Shown here: one piece after another, positions 1 to 9,092 of the stretch | Numbering within the stretch: position 1 is the first letter of the stretch | Layout: every line of letters starts with the position of its first letter | NCBI GenBank assembly: GCA_964531675.1 | Contig: CAZHFW010000028.1 | Span: forward strand, 1-43,667 | Source of the DNA: CAZHFW01 sp964531675 | Lineage (GTDB): Bacteria > Planctomycetota > Phycisphaerae > Phycisphaerales > UBA1924 | Length of the DNA: 43,667 nucleotides | Direction: 5' to 3' | Translations under genes and position numbers: made by a program | Notes under the pieces: model-generated | Told to the model about the DNA's origin: nothing | Databases searched by the model: none | What the model saw: the letters and a program-made list of their open reading frames with translations, nothing else

Positions 1-25
1 GCTGCTTTCGCAACCGGCCCGGCAA

Positions 26-99
<74 letters not shown>

Positions 100-112
100 A
101 TCAGTGGAGGCG

Positions 113-141
113 ACGATAGGCCGTCCGCACCCAAGCGTCAA
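113..141 (-). promoter_or_regulatory. Sigma-70-like promoter of tRNA-fMet
   Basis: On the minus strand a -35 box TTGACG (136-141) and a -10 box TATCGT (113-118) are separated by exactly 17 bases. The expected start point lies a few bases before the tRNA 5' end at 99. The same TTGAC-N17-TAT architecture occurs before tRNA-Gly in this window. Confidence 0.6.
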
Positions 142-331
142 TCGAACGCCCCCGGTCATCCCTGATTCCACCCTTCCAAGGCCGATTTGCTGGTCGCTCC
201 AAGGCCAAAGCAGCCATCGACTTGCAGCCGAATTCCGAAGCACCCCGCGCCCCTCGCTCCGTTGCAGGGCCTTCCCGAACGCCGCCGATATCTCCTTTTC
301 CGTTTCCTTCACCCGCACGCCCGGAGCCCGG

Positions 332-1951
332 ATGAACCTGCACCGCCGAGACTTTCTCCTCGCCGCCGGCCTCGCGGGTTCGGGCGCGTTCTTCATGTTC
401 ACAGGCTGCGCCCCCGACGCGCCAGCCGCGAAGCCCAAACCAGCCGCCGCTCCTCCCGACACTCCTGCCGCCGCCCCCCCACCGCCGCCCTCCGAGTTCC
501 GCGGGGTCTGGGTCGCGTCGGTCGCGAACATCGACTGGCCGAGCCGCAAGGGCCTTCCCGCCGACGCACTCCGCGCCGAGATGATCGCGATCCTGGATCG
601 CTGCGCCGCGCTCAAGCTCAACGCGGTGCTCCTCCAGGTCCGTCCGAGTTGCGACACGATCTATCCATCCAGGCTCGAACCCTGGTCCGAGTTCCTCACG
701 GGCCGATCAGGCAAACCACCCGAGCCCGAGTTTGATCCCCTCGCCGAGTGGATCGAGCAGGCCCACGCCCGAGGCATCGAGCTCCACGCCTGGTTCAACC
801 CGTTCCGCGCCCGCCACCACAAAGCCGAGTTCCCCGACGCTCCCTCGCACATCACCAACGCGCGCCCCGAGCTGGTCCACACCTGGGGCGATCTGAAGTG
901 GCTCGACCCCTCCGAACCCGACGCCCGCGAGCACTCACTCCGCGTGATCCTCGACGTCGCCTCCCGCTACAACATCGACGGCATCCACCTCGACGACTAC
1001 TTCTACCCCTACCCGCGCGACGCCAAGCCCGCGCCGGGCTCATCCGCTCCCGCACGCCGCGAAGAGTTTCCCGACGATCACCAGTGGTCCCTCTACCAGT
1101 CCGGCGGAGGCACGCTCTCCCGCTCCGACTGGCGTCGCTCGCACATCGATGGCTTCGTCCGCGATCTCTACGCCAAGTGCAAAGCGCTCAAGCCCGGACT
1201 CACGTTCGGAATCAGCCCCTTCGGCATCTGGAGGCCGGGCTGTCCCACCGGCATCGAGGGCTTCGACGCCTACGAAGGCCTCTTCGCCGACGCACGCAAG
1301 TGGCTCCGCGAAGGCTGGATCGATTACATGGCGCCCCAGCTCTATTGGGCGGTGAACGCGCCCAAGCAGCCCTTCGGCCCGCTCCTGGACTGGTGGCGAA
1401 ACGAGAACCTCCAAAACCGCCACATCTGGCCCGGTCTCTACACCAGCCGCATCGAAGGCGAAGGCAAGTGGACGCCCGACGAGATCGTCCGCCAGATCAC
1501 CGAGTCCCGCACCCGCCCGACCTCAGGCCACATCCACTTCAGCATGGCGACCTTCACCGCCAACCGAGGCGACGTCGTCCCAACGCTCTCATCCCAGGTC
1601 TATCTCGATGACGCAATCATCCCGGTCCTGAGCCCCACGAGCGAAACCTCCGCACCCTCCGCATTCACCTCCGCCTCGGAGGAGCCTGGCAAGCTCAGGC
1701 TCTGGTGGTCCTCGCCTCCCGATCCCGCCTCTCCCGCGACACGCCGCTGGATCGTCCAAGCAAACTACGGCACAACCTGGACCACCTCCGCGTACGCCCC
1801 GGGCCGCGCCGGCGCGGACGTCGCCTTGGAAACCCAGGCGGGAAAACTCAACGCGATCGCCATCCGGCGCGTGGACACGCTCCGGCAAGTCTCCAAGCCC
1901 GCGATGCTCACCGACTTTGCGTCTATCGCTGCGAAGCCCCAGGCTTCTTGA
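332..1951 (+). CDS. GHL10-family (DUF187/YngK-like) lipoprotein, putative glycoside hydrolase
   Basis: 539-residue exported protein. The chosen ATG begins MNLHRRDFLLAAG, which gives a twin-arginine-type RRDFL signal followed by a lipobox (FTGC, Cys about residue 26), so the mature protein is probably a Tat-exported lipoprotein. The reading frame is open upstream of this ATG, but that part overlaps the tRNA region and does not look coding. A Pro/Ala linker precedes the catalytic-like domain starting FRGVWVASVANIDWPS, with further family blocks LHAWFNPFRARH, GIHLDDYFYPYP and YMAPQLYW. These match the glycosyl-hydrolase-like family 10 TIM barrel (Pfam GHL10). Substrate unknown; related proteins are associated with cell-surface polysaccharide. 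The 3' end overlaps the convergent next gene by 29 bp. Confidence 0.85.
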   Translation: MNLHRRDFLLAAGLAGSGAFFMFTGCAPDAPAAKPKPAAAPPDTPAAAPPPPPSEFRGVWVASVANIDWPSRKGLPADALRAEMIAILDRCAALKLNAVLLQVRPSCDTIYPSRLEPWSEFLTGRSGKPPEPEFDPLAEWIEQAHARGIELHAWFNPFRARHHKAEFPDAPSHITNARPELVHTWGDLKWLDPSEPDAREHSLRVILDVASRYNIDGIHLDDYFYPYPRDAKPAPGSSAPARREEFPDDHQWSLYQSGGGTLSRSDWRRSHIDGFVRDLYAKCKALKPGLTFGISPFGIWRPGCPTGIEGFDAYEGLFADARKWLREGWIDYMAPQLYWAVNAPKQPFGPLLDWWRNENLQNRHIWPGLYTSRIEGEGKWTPDEIVRQITESRTRPTSGHIHFSMATFTANRGDVVPTLSSQVYLDDAIIPVLSPTSETSAPSAFTSASEEPGKLRLWWSSPPDPASPATRRWIVQANYGTTWTTSAYAPGRAGADVALETQAGKLNAIAIRRVDTLRQVSKPAMLTDFASIAAKPQAS

Positions 1952-3482
1952 CGTCCCCAAGGTCCACGATCGCGCCGTCAGGCTGGTAGTAGTCGACGTT
2001 CAGCGTGTTCTCGTTGATCGACGTGAACACCAGGCAGTTGCGCCCGTTGATCCGCGCGTACTCCAGGTCTCCATCGCTCGGGCCCGCATAATCCTCGTTC
2101 TTCCGACGCTGCACGTGGTAGTGATAGTGCGCCAGCGAGCGATCCCCGCGCGTGATCATCTCTTCGGACGCGACAAACTTGTTGTCCGCCAGCCGCTGGC
2201 TCGGCCTGGGCGGATACATCGTCGCGATCCACGACCCATCCGCGTCAGCGGTGACAAGCCCGCCGTACTCGGTCGTCTCGTCCCGCTGGTCCACCTCGGC
2301 CTGCGCAAAGAGCGACGCCCGCACCGCGGGGCTCGAGATCGCATCGTCAATGACCAGGATCGTCACCAGGTCCGCGTAGCGCAGCTGGTCCGACCAGTAC
2401 TCGAAGTTCTGCTTGAGCGCGACCTTGAACTCGGTCGTGTCCGCTGTGCGCCGGTGAAGCTCACGGCCCTTGAGCCTCTGCTCGATCATCGCCACCAGCT
2501 GATCCCGCGACGCCGCCAGATACTCGGGCTTGTACCTCGCCGCCCAGCGGAAAGGCTCCGCATGACGCAACGCAAAGCGCCGCGTCTTCTCCGCATCGAG
2601 CGAAGCGACCACGCTGGTCACCTCCGCCCACCATTGCTGATTCTGAGGCTTGGACGGATCGCGAAGCGACGAAAGCCAGCGCAGCTCATTGCCCGTCAGC
2701 GGAATCGCGTGCAGGTCACGCACCGCCGCACGAAGCTGATTGATGGTCTCCGACGAACTCCCATCCGGCGCGCTCTGCAGCGACGAGAGCAGCATCGTGC
2801 GCTGCGACCCATCGACGTCGAGCCGCGCCAGCAGGTCCCACGCGTCGGCGCGGATCCGATCCTCCCACTTCATCCCGTACGTCGGCTCCGCGGGGGGCGG
2901 ATTGACGAACACATCGAACACCACCGCCTCGACAGGCTTGTCCGGGAAGAGCTTCATCAGCGCCGTGCGCTCGGCACGATCCTCGTCCTTCACCGCCTTG
3001 TTCGGCTTGGACCACGCCCGCACCAGCGCCGCGTCCATGTCCTTCCATTGCCGCTTCTCGGTCTCCTGGCAGATGAGCGCGACCACCGTCCGGCTCAGCT
3101 CCTTGGGAAGCAGGAACTTGGAGAGCTGGCGATTGTCCGCCTGCCCTTCCGCGGTCTCGTCCGAGTAGAGCTCGGTCAGCGCCAGCGCCCGCACCTCCGA
3201 CGTGTTGTTCACCGCCCAGATCACGTCCTTGAGCGCCTGCCGCGCCGCCTCGCGCTTGGCGGGATCGGCCTTGGACTGCGTCCACACCGCTTCCACCGCC
3301 GCCAGCCGCTTCCCGTTGGTCGAGTTGGGATTCCGCAGATCCGCGATGGGGTCCGCCGAAACCTCGGGCGCGGACGCCGAGCACCCATGCAGGGCCGCAC
3401 TCCCCGCCAACAACGCCAGCGTCAGGGCCATCCCCACACCACGAACCATCCGACCGCCACGCGACCCGAAACTCTGGCTCAT
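1923..3482 (-). CDS. Lipoprotein of unknown function
   Basis: 519 residues starting MSQSFGSRGGRMVRGVG; an ATG 21 bases upstream (3503) is also possible. A hydrophobic signal segment (ALTLALLAGSAAL) ends in a lipobox-like HGC, indicating a lipid-anchored envelope protein. The remainder is largely charged and helical, with many alanine- and leucine-spaced segments that could form helical repeats; no catalytic motif was recognised. The C-terminal part is richer in beta-like segments (YGGLVTADADGSWIATMYPP, then NCLVFTSINENTLNVDYYQPDG). Function not known. Confidence 0.8.
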   Translation of the reverse strand: MSQSFGSRGGRMVRGVGMALTLALLAGSAALHGCSASAPEVSADPIADLRNPNSTNGKRLAAVEAVWTQSKADPAKREAARQALKDVIWAVNNTSEVRALALTELYSDETAEGQADNRQLSKFLLPKELSRTVVALICQETEKRQWKDMDAALVRAWSKPNKAVKDEDRAERTALMKLFPDKPVEAVVFDVFVNPPPAEPTYGMKWEDRIRADAWDLLARLDVDGSQRTMLLSSLQSAPDGSSSETINQLRAAVRDLHAIPLTGNELRWLSSLRDPSKPQNQQWWAEVTSVVASLDAEKTRRFALRHAEPFRWAARYKPEYLAASRDQLVAMIEQRLKGRELHRRTADTTEFKVALKQNFEYWSDQLRYADLVTILVIDDAISSPAVRASLFAQAEVDQRDETTEYGGLVTADADGSWIATMYPPRPSQRLADNKFVASEEMITRGDRSLAHYHYHVQRRKNEDYAGPSDGDLEYARINGRNCLVFTSINENTLNVDYYQPDGAIVDLGDVKKPGASQR

Positions 3483-3583
3483 CTTCTCGCTCCGTCTATG
3501 CATTGGTGCGAACCGGGACGCGCAGTCTAGCCTCCGACCGCCCCGGACCGCGCCGCCGCCCCAGGGGCTCTACCCTTCACCCC

Positions 3584-4354
3584 GTGCGCAAGTCCGCCTT
3601 CACCCTGATCGAGCTCCTGGTCGTCATCGCCATCATCGCGGTGCTGATCGGCATCCTCCTGCCCGCGCTCGGCGCCGCCCGCGAGCAGGCCCGCGCCACC
3701 GCCTGCCTGGCCCGTCTCCAGCAGCTCGGCGTCGGCCTCACCGCCTACCTCAACGACAATCCCGACACCCTCCCCCAAGCCCTCGGCCCCCTCCCGGGAG
3801 GCGGAAAGGCCGTCATCGGCGCACTCTTCGGCGGCAAGAAGGGCTCACTCCCCTACTACGGCATCAATCAGATCGGCGCCGAACGCCGCCCCCTGAACGC
3901 CTACGTCATCTCACAGGCCGTCCCCCCTGACTCCTCCACCGAGAAGGTCGAACTGGAGATCTTCCGCTCACCCTCCGACAAGGGCGCTCGCTCCGCTCCG
4001 GGCTTCGGAGACGTCGCCTCCTACTACCAGCTCCTCGGCTCGAGCTACACCCTCAACGACCACGCGCTCGAAGGCGACGACACCCCCACCCTCGTCCCGC
4101 GCAAGGAAGACGGCAGCGGCGGCAAGATGCCCGAAGTCCTCCAGCCCTCCAGAACCTGGGTCCTGGGAACCCATCCCATCTACAACTACGAGTCCGATGG
4201 CGACCGAGGCTCCCTCTGGTACGACCGCCAGAAGGTCCAGGCCAACCTCCTCTTCCTCGACATGCACGCCCGCGCCCGCATCCCGGTCCCCAAAGGCGTC
4301 GTCAACACCACCGAAAACTACACCTTCCTCCCCGTTCCCGAAGACCTCAAGTAA
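3584..4354 (+). CDS. Type II secretion/type IV pilin-like pseudopilin
   Basis: 256 residues. I take the GTG start giving VRKSAFTLIELLVVIAIIAV, because it puts the prepilin peptidase site (A/FTLIE) six residues in, as usual; the longer open frame upstream has no pilin features. The conserved Glu at +5 and the following hydrophobic helix are present, and the C-terminal part ends in a hydrophilic globular domain. Planctomycetes carry very many proteins of this prepilin-type N-terminal class, so the exact role (minor pseudopilin or a surface protein using the same export route) cannot be fixed. Confidence 0.85.
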   Translation: MRKSAFTLIELLVVIAIIAVLIGILLPALGAAREQARATACLARLQQLGVGLTAYLNDNPDTLPQALGPLPGGGKAVIGALFGGKKGSLPYYGINQIGAERRPLNAYVISQAVPPDSSTEKVELEIFRSPSDKGARSAPGFGDVASYYQLLGSSYTLNDHALEGDDTPTLVPRKEDGSGGKMPEVLQPSRTWVLGTHPIYNYESDGDRGSLWYDRQKVQANLLFLDMHARARIPVPKGVVNTTENYTFLPVPEDLK

Positions 4355-4417
4355 CGGAACCGTCCGCCCTCTCGCGTGTCACAGTCTCGAACGCTCCCGG
4401 GTGATGCGGAGTTTCTC

Positions 4418-5296
4418 ATGCGACGCCGAACGCTCCTGCTCGTCAACCACTCCAAGCCTGAAGCGGTCGCCGCCGCAGCCGACATCCGCAAGCTCATCGA
4501 GAAGTACGGCACCCTCGTCGGCGAACTCGAAGCCGACAACGACGAACGCACGCTCGCCTTCGAAGGCAAGCTCGACCTCATCGTCGTCCTCGGCGGTGAC
4601 GGCACGCTCCTGGGCCAGGCCCGCCGCTGCGTGAACCTCCGCGTCCCGCTCCTGGGCATCAACCTGGGCAAGCTCGGATTCATCGCGGAGTTCGACACCC
4701 ACGCCTTCGCCGACCAGGCCAAGGGCCTCCTCTCCGACGCCCCGCTGCTCACCCGCGAGCTCGATCTGGTCCGCGTCGAAATCCGCCCAAAGCACTCCGA
4801 CAAACCCCGCTTCTCCGCCCTCGGGCTCAACGAAGCCGTCGTCACAAGCGGCCCGCCCTACCGCATGATCGAACTGGGCCTCCGCCTCGATGGCGTCGAT
4901 GGCCCCCACATCATCGGTGACGGCCTCATCGTCTCCACGCCGACAGGCTCCACCGCGTACAACCTCTCCGCTGGCGGCCCCATCATCTCGCCGCTCGTGG
5001 ACGCCATGGTCGTCACGCCCATCGCCGCCCACTCGCTCGCCTTCCGCCCGATCGTCGTCCCCGGTCACGCCAAGGTTGAACTGACCGTCATCCGAAGCAA
5101 CGACGAAGACCACGGCCACGGCGGGACCACCCTGGTCCTCGACGGCCACATCCAGGAACCCCTCTCGCGAGGCGATGTCGTCTCCATCGTCCTCTCAGAC
5201 ATCCCCGCGGTCTTCGTGCGGAATCCAAAGGGCGACTACTGGCGCACCCTCGTGGAAAAACTCCACTGGGCCGCCGCCCCACGCACACGCCGCTAA
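4418..5296 (+). CDS. nadK: NAD kinase
   Basis: 292 residues. Phosphorylates NAD to NADP in the cytoplasm using ATP or polyphosphate. The catalytic GGDGT motif is present (VVLGGDGTLL), followed by the GINLGKLGFIAEF block, and later GDGLIVSTPTGSTAYNLSAGGPI, all standard for the PpnK family. The ATG giving MRRRTLLLVNHSKP fits the family N-terminus; an upstream in-frame start at 4376 would add 14 poorly matching residues. It follows the pseudopilin gene by about 60 bp. Confidence 0.95.
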   Translation: MRRRTLLLVNHSKPEAVAAAADIRKLIEKYGTLVGELEADNDERTLAFEGKLDLIVVLGGDGTLLGQARRCVNLRVPLLGINLGKLGFIAEFDTHAFADQAKGLLSDAPLLTRELDLVRVEIRPKHSDKPRFSALGLNEAVVTSGPPYRMIELGLRLDGVDGPHIIGDGLIVSTPTGSTAYNLSAGGPIISPLVDAMVVTPIAAHSLAFRPIVVPGHAKVELTVIRSNDEDHGHGGTTLVLDGHIQEPLSRGDVVSIVLSDIPAVFVRNPKGDYWRTLVEKLHWAAAPRTRR

Positions 5297-5353
5297 AGCG
5301 CCCACGCAATCACTTCTCGATCGCGTGATCGCTCTGTCGCTGTTCGCTCTCTC

Positions 5354-5400
5354 GCTTTGCTGCTTTGCTGCTTTGCTGCTTTGCTGCTTTGCTGCTTTGC
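5354..5400 (+). repeat. Octanucleotide tandem repeat, unit GCTTTGCT
   Basis: About 5.9 perfect copies of an 8-nt unit lie in the 125-bp convergent gap between nadK and the FHA gene. The copies are identical, suggesting recent slippage. The unit is not a multiple of three, so it is not coding. Confidence 0.95.
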
Positions 5401-5421
5401 AGTTTCCCCGCCCCGCCCCAC

Positions 5422-5931
5422 TCACAGCTTCGGCTGATCGTCATCCTCATCGAGGAAATCGAACTCAACCACCGAGCTGTCGTCCGGATCGGACGAGAGC
5501 AGGCTGCTCTTGGCCGGCGCCGCCTTGGGCGCGGGCTTTGCCGTCGGAGCCGCGGTGGGCTTGGTGGGCGCGTCCCCCGCTGCGATCGCCGCCGCCATCG
5601 CTTCCGATCCCTTGGCCAGGCTCGCGACATCCCTCGGCTGACCGTTCACCCGCATCACGAAAATCGCCGGCCCCACAACCACGACATCGCCCGCGGAGAG
5701 TTCGCTCTGCTGCACGCGCCGCTTGTTCACGAACGTGCCGTTCCGCGATCCCAGGTCATGGATCGAAACCTTCCCGTCCTGCACGATGATCTCGCAATGC
5801 TGGCGAGAGACCGAGTCCACCGGGATCTTGATCTGCGTGCCGTTCTGACGGCCGATGACCAGCTTCCCAGCCTTGAGCGGAATTTCACGCTCTTGACCAT
5901 CGGGCTTCACATAGACCAGAGAGTTGCTCAC
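5422..5931 (-). CDS. FHA-domain protein
   Basis: 169 residues, GTG start (MSNSLVYVKPDGQ). The N-terminal ~95 residues form an FHA phosphothreonine-binding domain with its conserved blocks LVIGRQNG, SVSRQHCEI and DLGSRNGTFVNKRRV. The C-terminal third is an Ala/Pro/Lys-rich linker ending in an acidic tail (FDFLDEDDDQPKL). No second effector domain is present, so it may act as an adaptor for a Ser/Thr kinase encoded elsewhere. It is transcribed divergently from hemW. Confidence 0.9.
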   Translation of the reverse strand: MSNSLVYVKPDGQEREIPLKAGKLVIGRQNGTQIKIPVDSVSRQHCEIIVQDGKVSIHDLGSRNGTFVNKRRVQQSELSAGDVVVVGPAIFVMRVNGQPRDVASLAKGSEAMAAAIAAGDAPTKPTAAPTAKPAPKAAPAKSSLLSSDPDDSSVVEFDFLDEDDDQPKL

Positions 5932-6084
5932 GGCGTCGTCTATCCTTTCCGCACTTCGGGCAGCGTTCGTGGCTCAGCCCTGGCGAAACCTCCACCCGAG
6001 GGGCAGGTCGGAAGTCTCGGCCCTGCCGGAGCATCCGCTCCGACCGGACACCCAACGGCCGGATCGGCCCTTTAAGGGTATCTC

Positions 6085-7386
6085 ATGCGGCACGATACCG
6101 CCTTATCCCTCCTCGGGCAACGCCAAAGCCGTTCCGCCCGGACCTTCCTCGGGGCCTTCGAGGGCCAGGCAAGCCCCGCCGGGCCCGCCAGGTCGCTCTA
6201 CATCCACGTTCCCTTCTGCTTCCACAAGTGCCACTATTGCGACTTCTACAGCCTCGTCGACACCCGCGAACGCCAGGAGGCCTTCACCTCCCGACTGATC
6301 TCCGAACTATTGACCCTCTCCCGCCACGCCAGGAACGCCCCCCTCCAGACCATCTTCGTCGGTGGAGGCACCCCCACCCTCCTGCGCCCCGACCTCTGGA
6401 GACGCCTCCTTCAGGCCCTCCGAGACCACTTTGACCTCTCCCTCATGGGCGACGGACCGGGCGAATGGACCGTCGAGTGCAACCCCGAAACCGCCACCGC
6501 TGAACTCATGAGCGTCCTCCACGATGGCGGCGTCAACCGCATCAGCATGGGCGCGCAGTCCTTCAACCCTGCCCACCTGAAGACCCTGGAGCGCTGGCAC
6601 GATCCCGCCAACGTCGCCCGCGCCCTTGAACTCGCCCGCGCCGCGGGCATCCGCCGCGACTCCATCGATCTCATCTTCGCGATCCCGGGCCAGACTCTCG
6701 ACGACTGGACCTCCGACCTGCGCACCGCCCTGGCGCTGGGCACCACCCACCTCTCCTGCTACAGCCTCACCTACGAACCCAACACCGCCATGACCGCCCG
6801 TATGAAGCGCGGCGAGTTCGCGCCCGCCGACGAAGACCTCGAAGTCGAGATGCACCATGCCACGCTCGCGACGCTCCGCGACGCGGGCTTCGAACGCTAC
6901 GAGGTCAGCAACTTCGCCAAGCTGGACCCGCAGATCGACAACCGCTCCCAGCACAACCTCGCGTACTGGCGTCAGCACCAATGGCTCGCCGCCGGCCCAT
7001 CCGCGTCGGGTCACTTCGCGGGCTATCGCTGGAAGAACGCGCCCCGCCTGGACGACTACCTCGACCACAACGACGATGGCTACGCCCCCGCCCTCGACAT
7101 CGAGCCTCCCGATCCGCGCCGCGCGTTGGCCGAACGCATCATGACGGGCCTGCGCATCTCCGAAGGCGTCGATCTTCCCAGCATCCTCGACGAAGCCGCC
7201 CGTCTGGCCCGCTCAGGCCAGGCGCATCCCGACGCCCCCGCCAAACTCCTCAGCACCAGACGCTCGCTCCTCGATCAGGGCCATCTGCAAGCCTCAGAGC
7301 AGACGCTCCTGCTCTCCGACGCAGGCTTCCTGCTCGCCGACGGCATCGCCCTCGACCTCATGTCGTGCCTCGATCTGGAAGGCTGA
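6085..7386 (+). CDS. hemW: HemW-like radical SAM protein (HemN family)
   Basis: 433 residues. The 4Fe-4S cluster motif CxxxCxxC is in PFCFHKCHYCDFYS (around residue 47), followed by FVGGGTPTLL and the NPET and SMGAQSF blocks of the oxygen-independent coproporphyrinogen oxidase-like group. HemW proteins are thought to be heme chaperones and not oxidases; the missing extra Cys of HemN (CxC) after the cluster motif favours HemW. The first ~30 residues, before RSLYIHVPF, are a poorly conserved extension, and the start could lie slightly downstream. Upstream (5932-6084) are short inverted repeats but no clear promoter. Confidence 0.9.
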   Translation: MRHDTALSLLGQRQSRSARTFLGAFEGQASPAGPARSLYIHVPFCFHKCHYCDFYSLVDTRERQEAFTSRLISELLTLSRHARNAPLQTIFVGGGTPTLLRPDLWRRLLQALRDHFDLSLMGDGPGEWTVECNPETATAELMSVLHDGGVNRISMGAQSFNPAHLKTLERWHDPANVARALELARAAGIRRDSIDLIFAIPGQTLDDWTSDLRTALALGTTHLSCYSLTYEPNTAMTARMKRGEFAPADEDLEVEMHHATLATLRDAGFERYEVSNFAKLDPQIDNRSQHNLAYWRQHQWLAAGPSASGHFAGYRWKNAPRLDDYLDHNDDGYAPALDIEPPDPRRALAERIMTGLRISEGVDLPSILDEAARLARSGQAHPDAPAKLLSTRRSLLDQGHLQASEQTLLLSDAGFLLADGIALDLMSCLDLEG

Positions 7387-7392
7387 GCCGCG

Positions 7393-8160
7393 TTACTCCA
7401 CTTCCGCGTCCGCAGCCGGCGAAGGCCCGGACTTCGACTCAGGCTTGTGAAGCCCGACGCGCTTGAGCGTGGACCGCAGATCCGAAGGCCAGGGCGAACG
7501 CACATCGATCACCGCGCCGGTTTCCGGATGCGTGAACGCCAGCCGGTGCGCATGCAGCGCCACCCGGTGGCTCAGGCTCTGAAGCACATCCGACGCATAG
7601 TCCTCATCGCCCAGAATCGCGTGACCGATCGCCGCCAGATGCACGCGCACCTGATGCAGCCTCCCGGTGACAGGACGGCACTCCACCAGCGCCGCCGCGT
7701 CGTTCCCCTCGATGATCCGATACGCCGTGATCGCAGGCTTCCCGGTCGGCGAGATCTTCGCGATCTTCTTCCCCGACTGGATCTCCAGGATCGGCTTCTT
7801 GATCACGCCGCTGGTCTTGGTGAACCCGCCCTTGCACACCGCCCAGTAGAACTTCCGGATCCGCCGGTTCGCAAAGTCGTCCCGCAGCGTGTCGTACGCC
7901 TTGGCCTTCAGCGCGACGATCAGAAGCCCGCTGGTATCCCGATCAAGCCGATGCAGAAGGCCGAAGTCACGGACCTTTCCCAGGTTCTGAAGCTGCGCAC
8001 CGTACTTGGCGAAAAGCCCATTGAGCAGCGACGACCGATCGTGCGCCAGGCCGGGCTGCGTCACGATCTTCGCGGGCTTGTCGATGACCAGCACGCTCGG
8101 ATCCTCATAGCGGATCTTGTACGTGACGTTCTCATTGGGCTCGACGGAATAGTTCGCCAT
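7393..8160 (-). CDS. RluA-family pseudouridine synthase
   Basis: 255 residues from the ATG giving MANYSVEPNENVTYK. The catalytic motif HRLDRDTSGLL with the conserved Asp is present, as are the family blocks VLVIDKPAKIVTQPG and GRLHQVRVHLAAIGHAILGD. No N-terminal S4 RNA-binding domain is present, which resembles the shorter members of the RluA/RluC/RluD group. The target uridine in RNA cannot be predicted. Convergent with hemW, 6 bp apart. Confidence 0.9.
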   Translation of the reverse strand: MANYSVEPNENVTYKIRYEDPSVLVIDKPAKIVTQPGLAHDRSSLLNGLFAKYGAQLQNLGKVRDFGLLHRLDRDTSGLLIVALKAKAYDTLRDDFANRRIRKFYWAVCKGGFTKTSGVIKKPILEIQSGKKIAKISPTGKPAITAYRIIEGNDAAALVECRPVTGRLHQVRVHLAAIGHAILGDEDYASDVLQSLSHRVALHAHRLAFTHPETGAVIDVRSPWPSDLRSTLKRVGLHKPESKSGPSPAADAEVE

Positions 8161-8240
8161 TGAACCCAGAGGATAGGTCGCAGCCGCCCGCAACCCGAAA
8201 ACGCCCCAACGGACGCCCGCCCGAGCCGCGCGATCAATGC

Positions 8241-9038
8241 TCAGCCGCCCGCTGAGAGCCGCAGCGCCTCCGCGGTCGCTTCCTCATCCAGATACCAACG
8301 CATCTCCCCGCCGACCGGCTTGATCGGATCGAGATTCGCGACCTCGCCGATCGCCCGGAGCCCGCGCACACCCTCCGCGCCCGACACGACGATCGCCACG
8401 CACCGCGCCGCCCGCACGATCTCGGGCGTCACCGAGTACAGGACCCCATCGCCGGTCGGCGACGCGAGCCGATGCACGAGCCGCGTCGAGCGCGAAGCGT
8501 CCGCGGGAAGCAAGGGCGTCAGCCCCTCCGACTCCACGGCGAGCACCACGAAGTCGGGCCGATCGTGCCCCTTCTCGCGCCAGCCGAGCATCTCGCCAAT
8601 GCGCTTCTCGTATGCGTGAGGCGCCGACTCCAGGCGCGTGTCGATCGCATGCGTCTGGTCGCGCGGAATGTCCGTGTTGTCCACGATCCACTCACGAACC
8701 AGCGTCTGCCTGGGCCGTTCGACAACGCCCTCGGGCCCGCGCGTGTCCATCGCCTCGTCCGTCATCCAAAGATGCGTCCGCGTCCAGGGCAGTCCGCGGA
8801 AGTTCGGGTCGTACATAAGCCTGCGGTAAAGCCCCTCGAGCGCCACGCACCCCGACAGCATCAGGTGAAAATCACCAAAGTTCCGCACGCACCCCGAGGC
8901 CTGCAGCACCATGTCCGCCGCCACCGCATCGATGATCTCGTCCATGCTCGGATAGAGCCCGACATGCCCGGGCAGGTCGGGCTTGGGAGGCTCCGGCGCG
9001 ATCTCGATCGGCTCGTACATGCCCCGATTCTCGGTCAT
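8241..9038 (-). CDS. 6-phosphogluconolactonase-like protein, probably catalytically altered
   Basis: 265 residues. The fold-level pattern of the SugarP isomerase/6PGL family is visible: SGCVALEGLYRRL where active enzymes have SGGSTPxxLY, WMTDEAMDT where they have DERxVP, DRPDFVVLAVESEGLTPLLPAD where they have GMGxDGHTASLFP, and a C-terminal RWYLDEEAT block. The glycine-rich phosphate loop, the DER arginine and the catalytic histidine are all replaced. I infer either a pseudoenzyme or a changed specificity. Start chosen at MTENRGMYEP; MYEPIEI at 9020 is an alternative. It is divergent from thiD2E, with 54 bp between. Confidence 0.65.
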   Translation of the reverse strand: MTENRGMYEPIEIAPEPPKPDLPGHVGLYPSMDEIIDAVAADMVLQASGCVRNFGDFHLMLSGCVALEGLYRRLMYDPNFRGLPWTRTHLWMTDEAMDTRGPEGVVERPRQTLVREWIVDNTDIPRDQTHAIDTRLESAPHAYEKRIGEMLGWREKGHDRPDFVVLAVESEGLTPLLPADASRSTRLVHRLASPTGDGVLYSVTPEIVRAARCVAIVVSGAEGVRGLRAIGEVANLDPIKPVGGEMRWYLDEEATAEALRLSAGG

Positions 9039-9092
9039 TCCCCACCCCAAGGCAAGCCCGCCGGTCCACCGCCCTCCCCCATACCCTTCCTC

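Noticed and set aside
1917..3530. 537-codon plus-strand frame opposite the lipoprotein
   Set aside because: Arg/His/Leu/Pro-rich shadow without a signal peptide or domain, whereas the minus strand encodes a clear lipoprotein signal.
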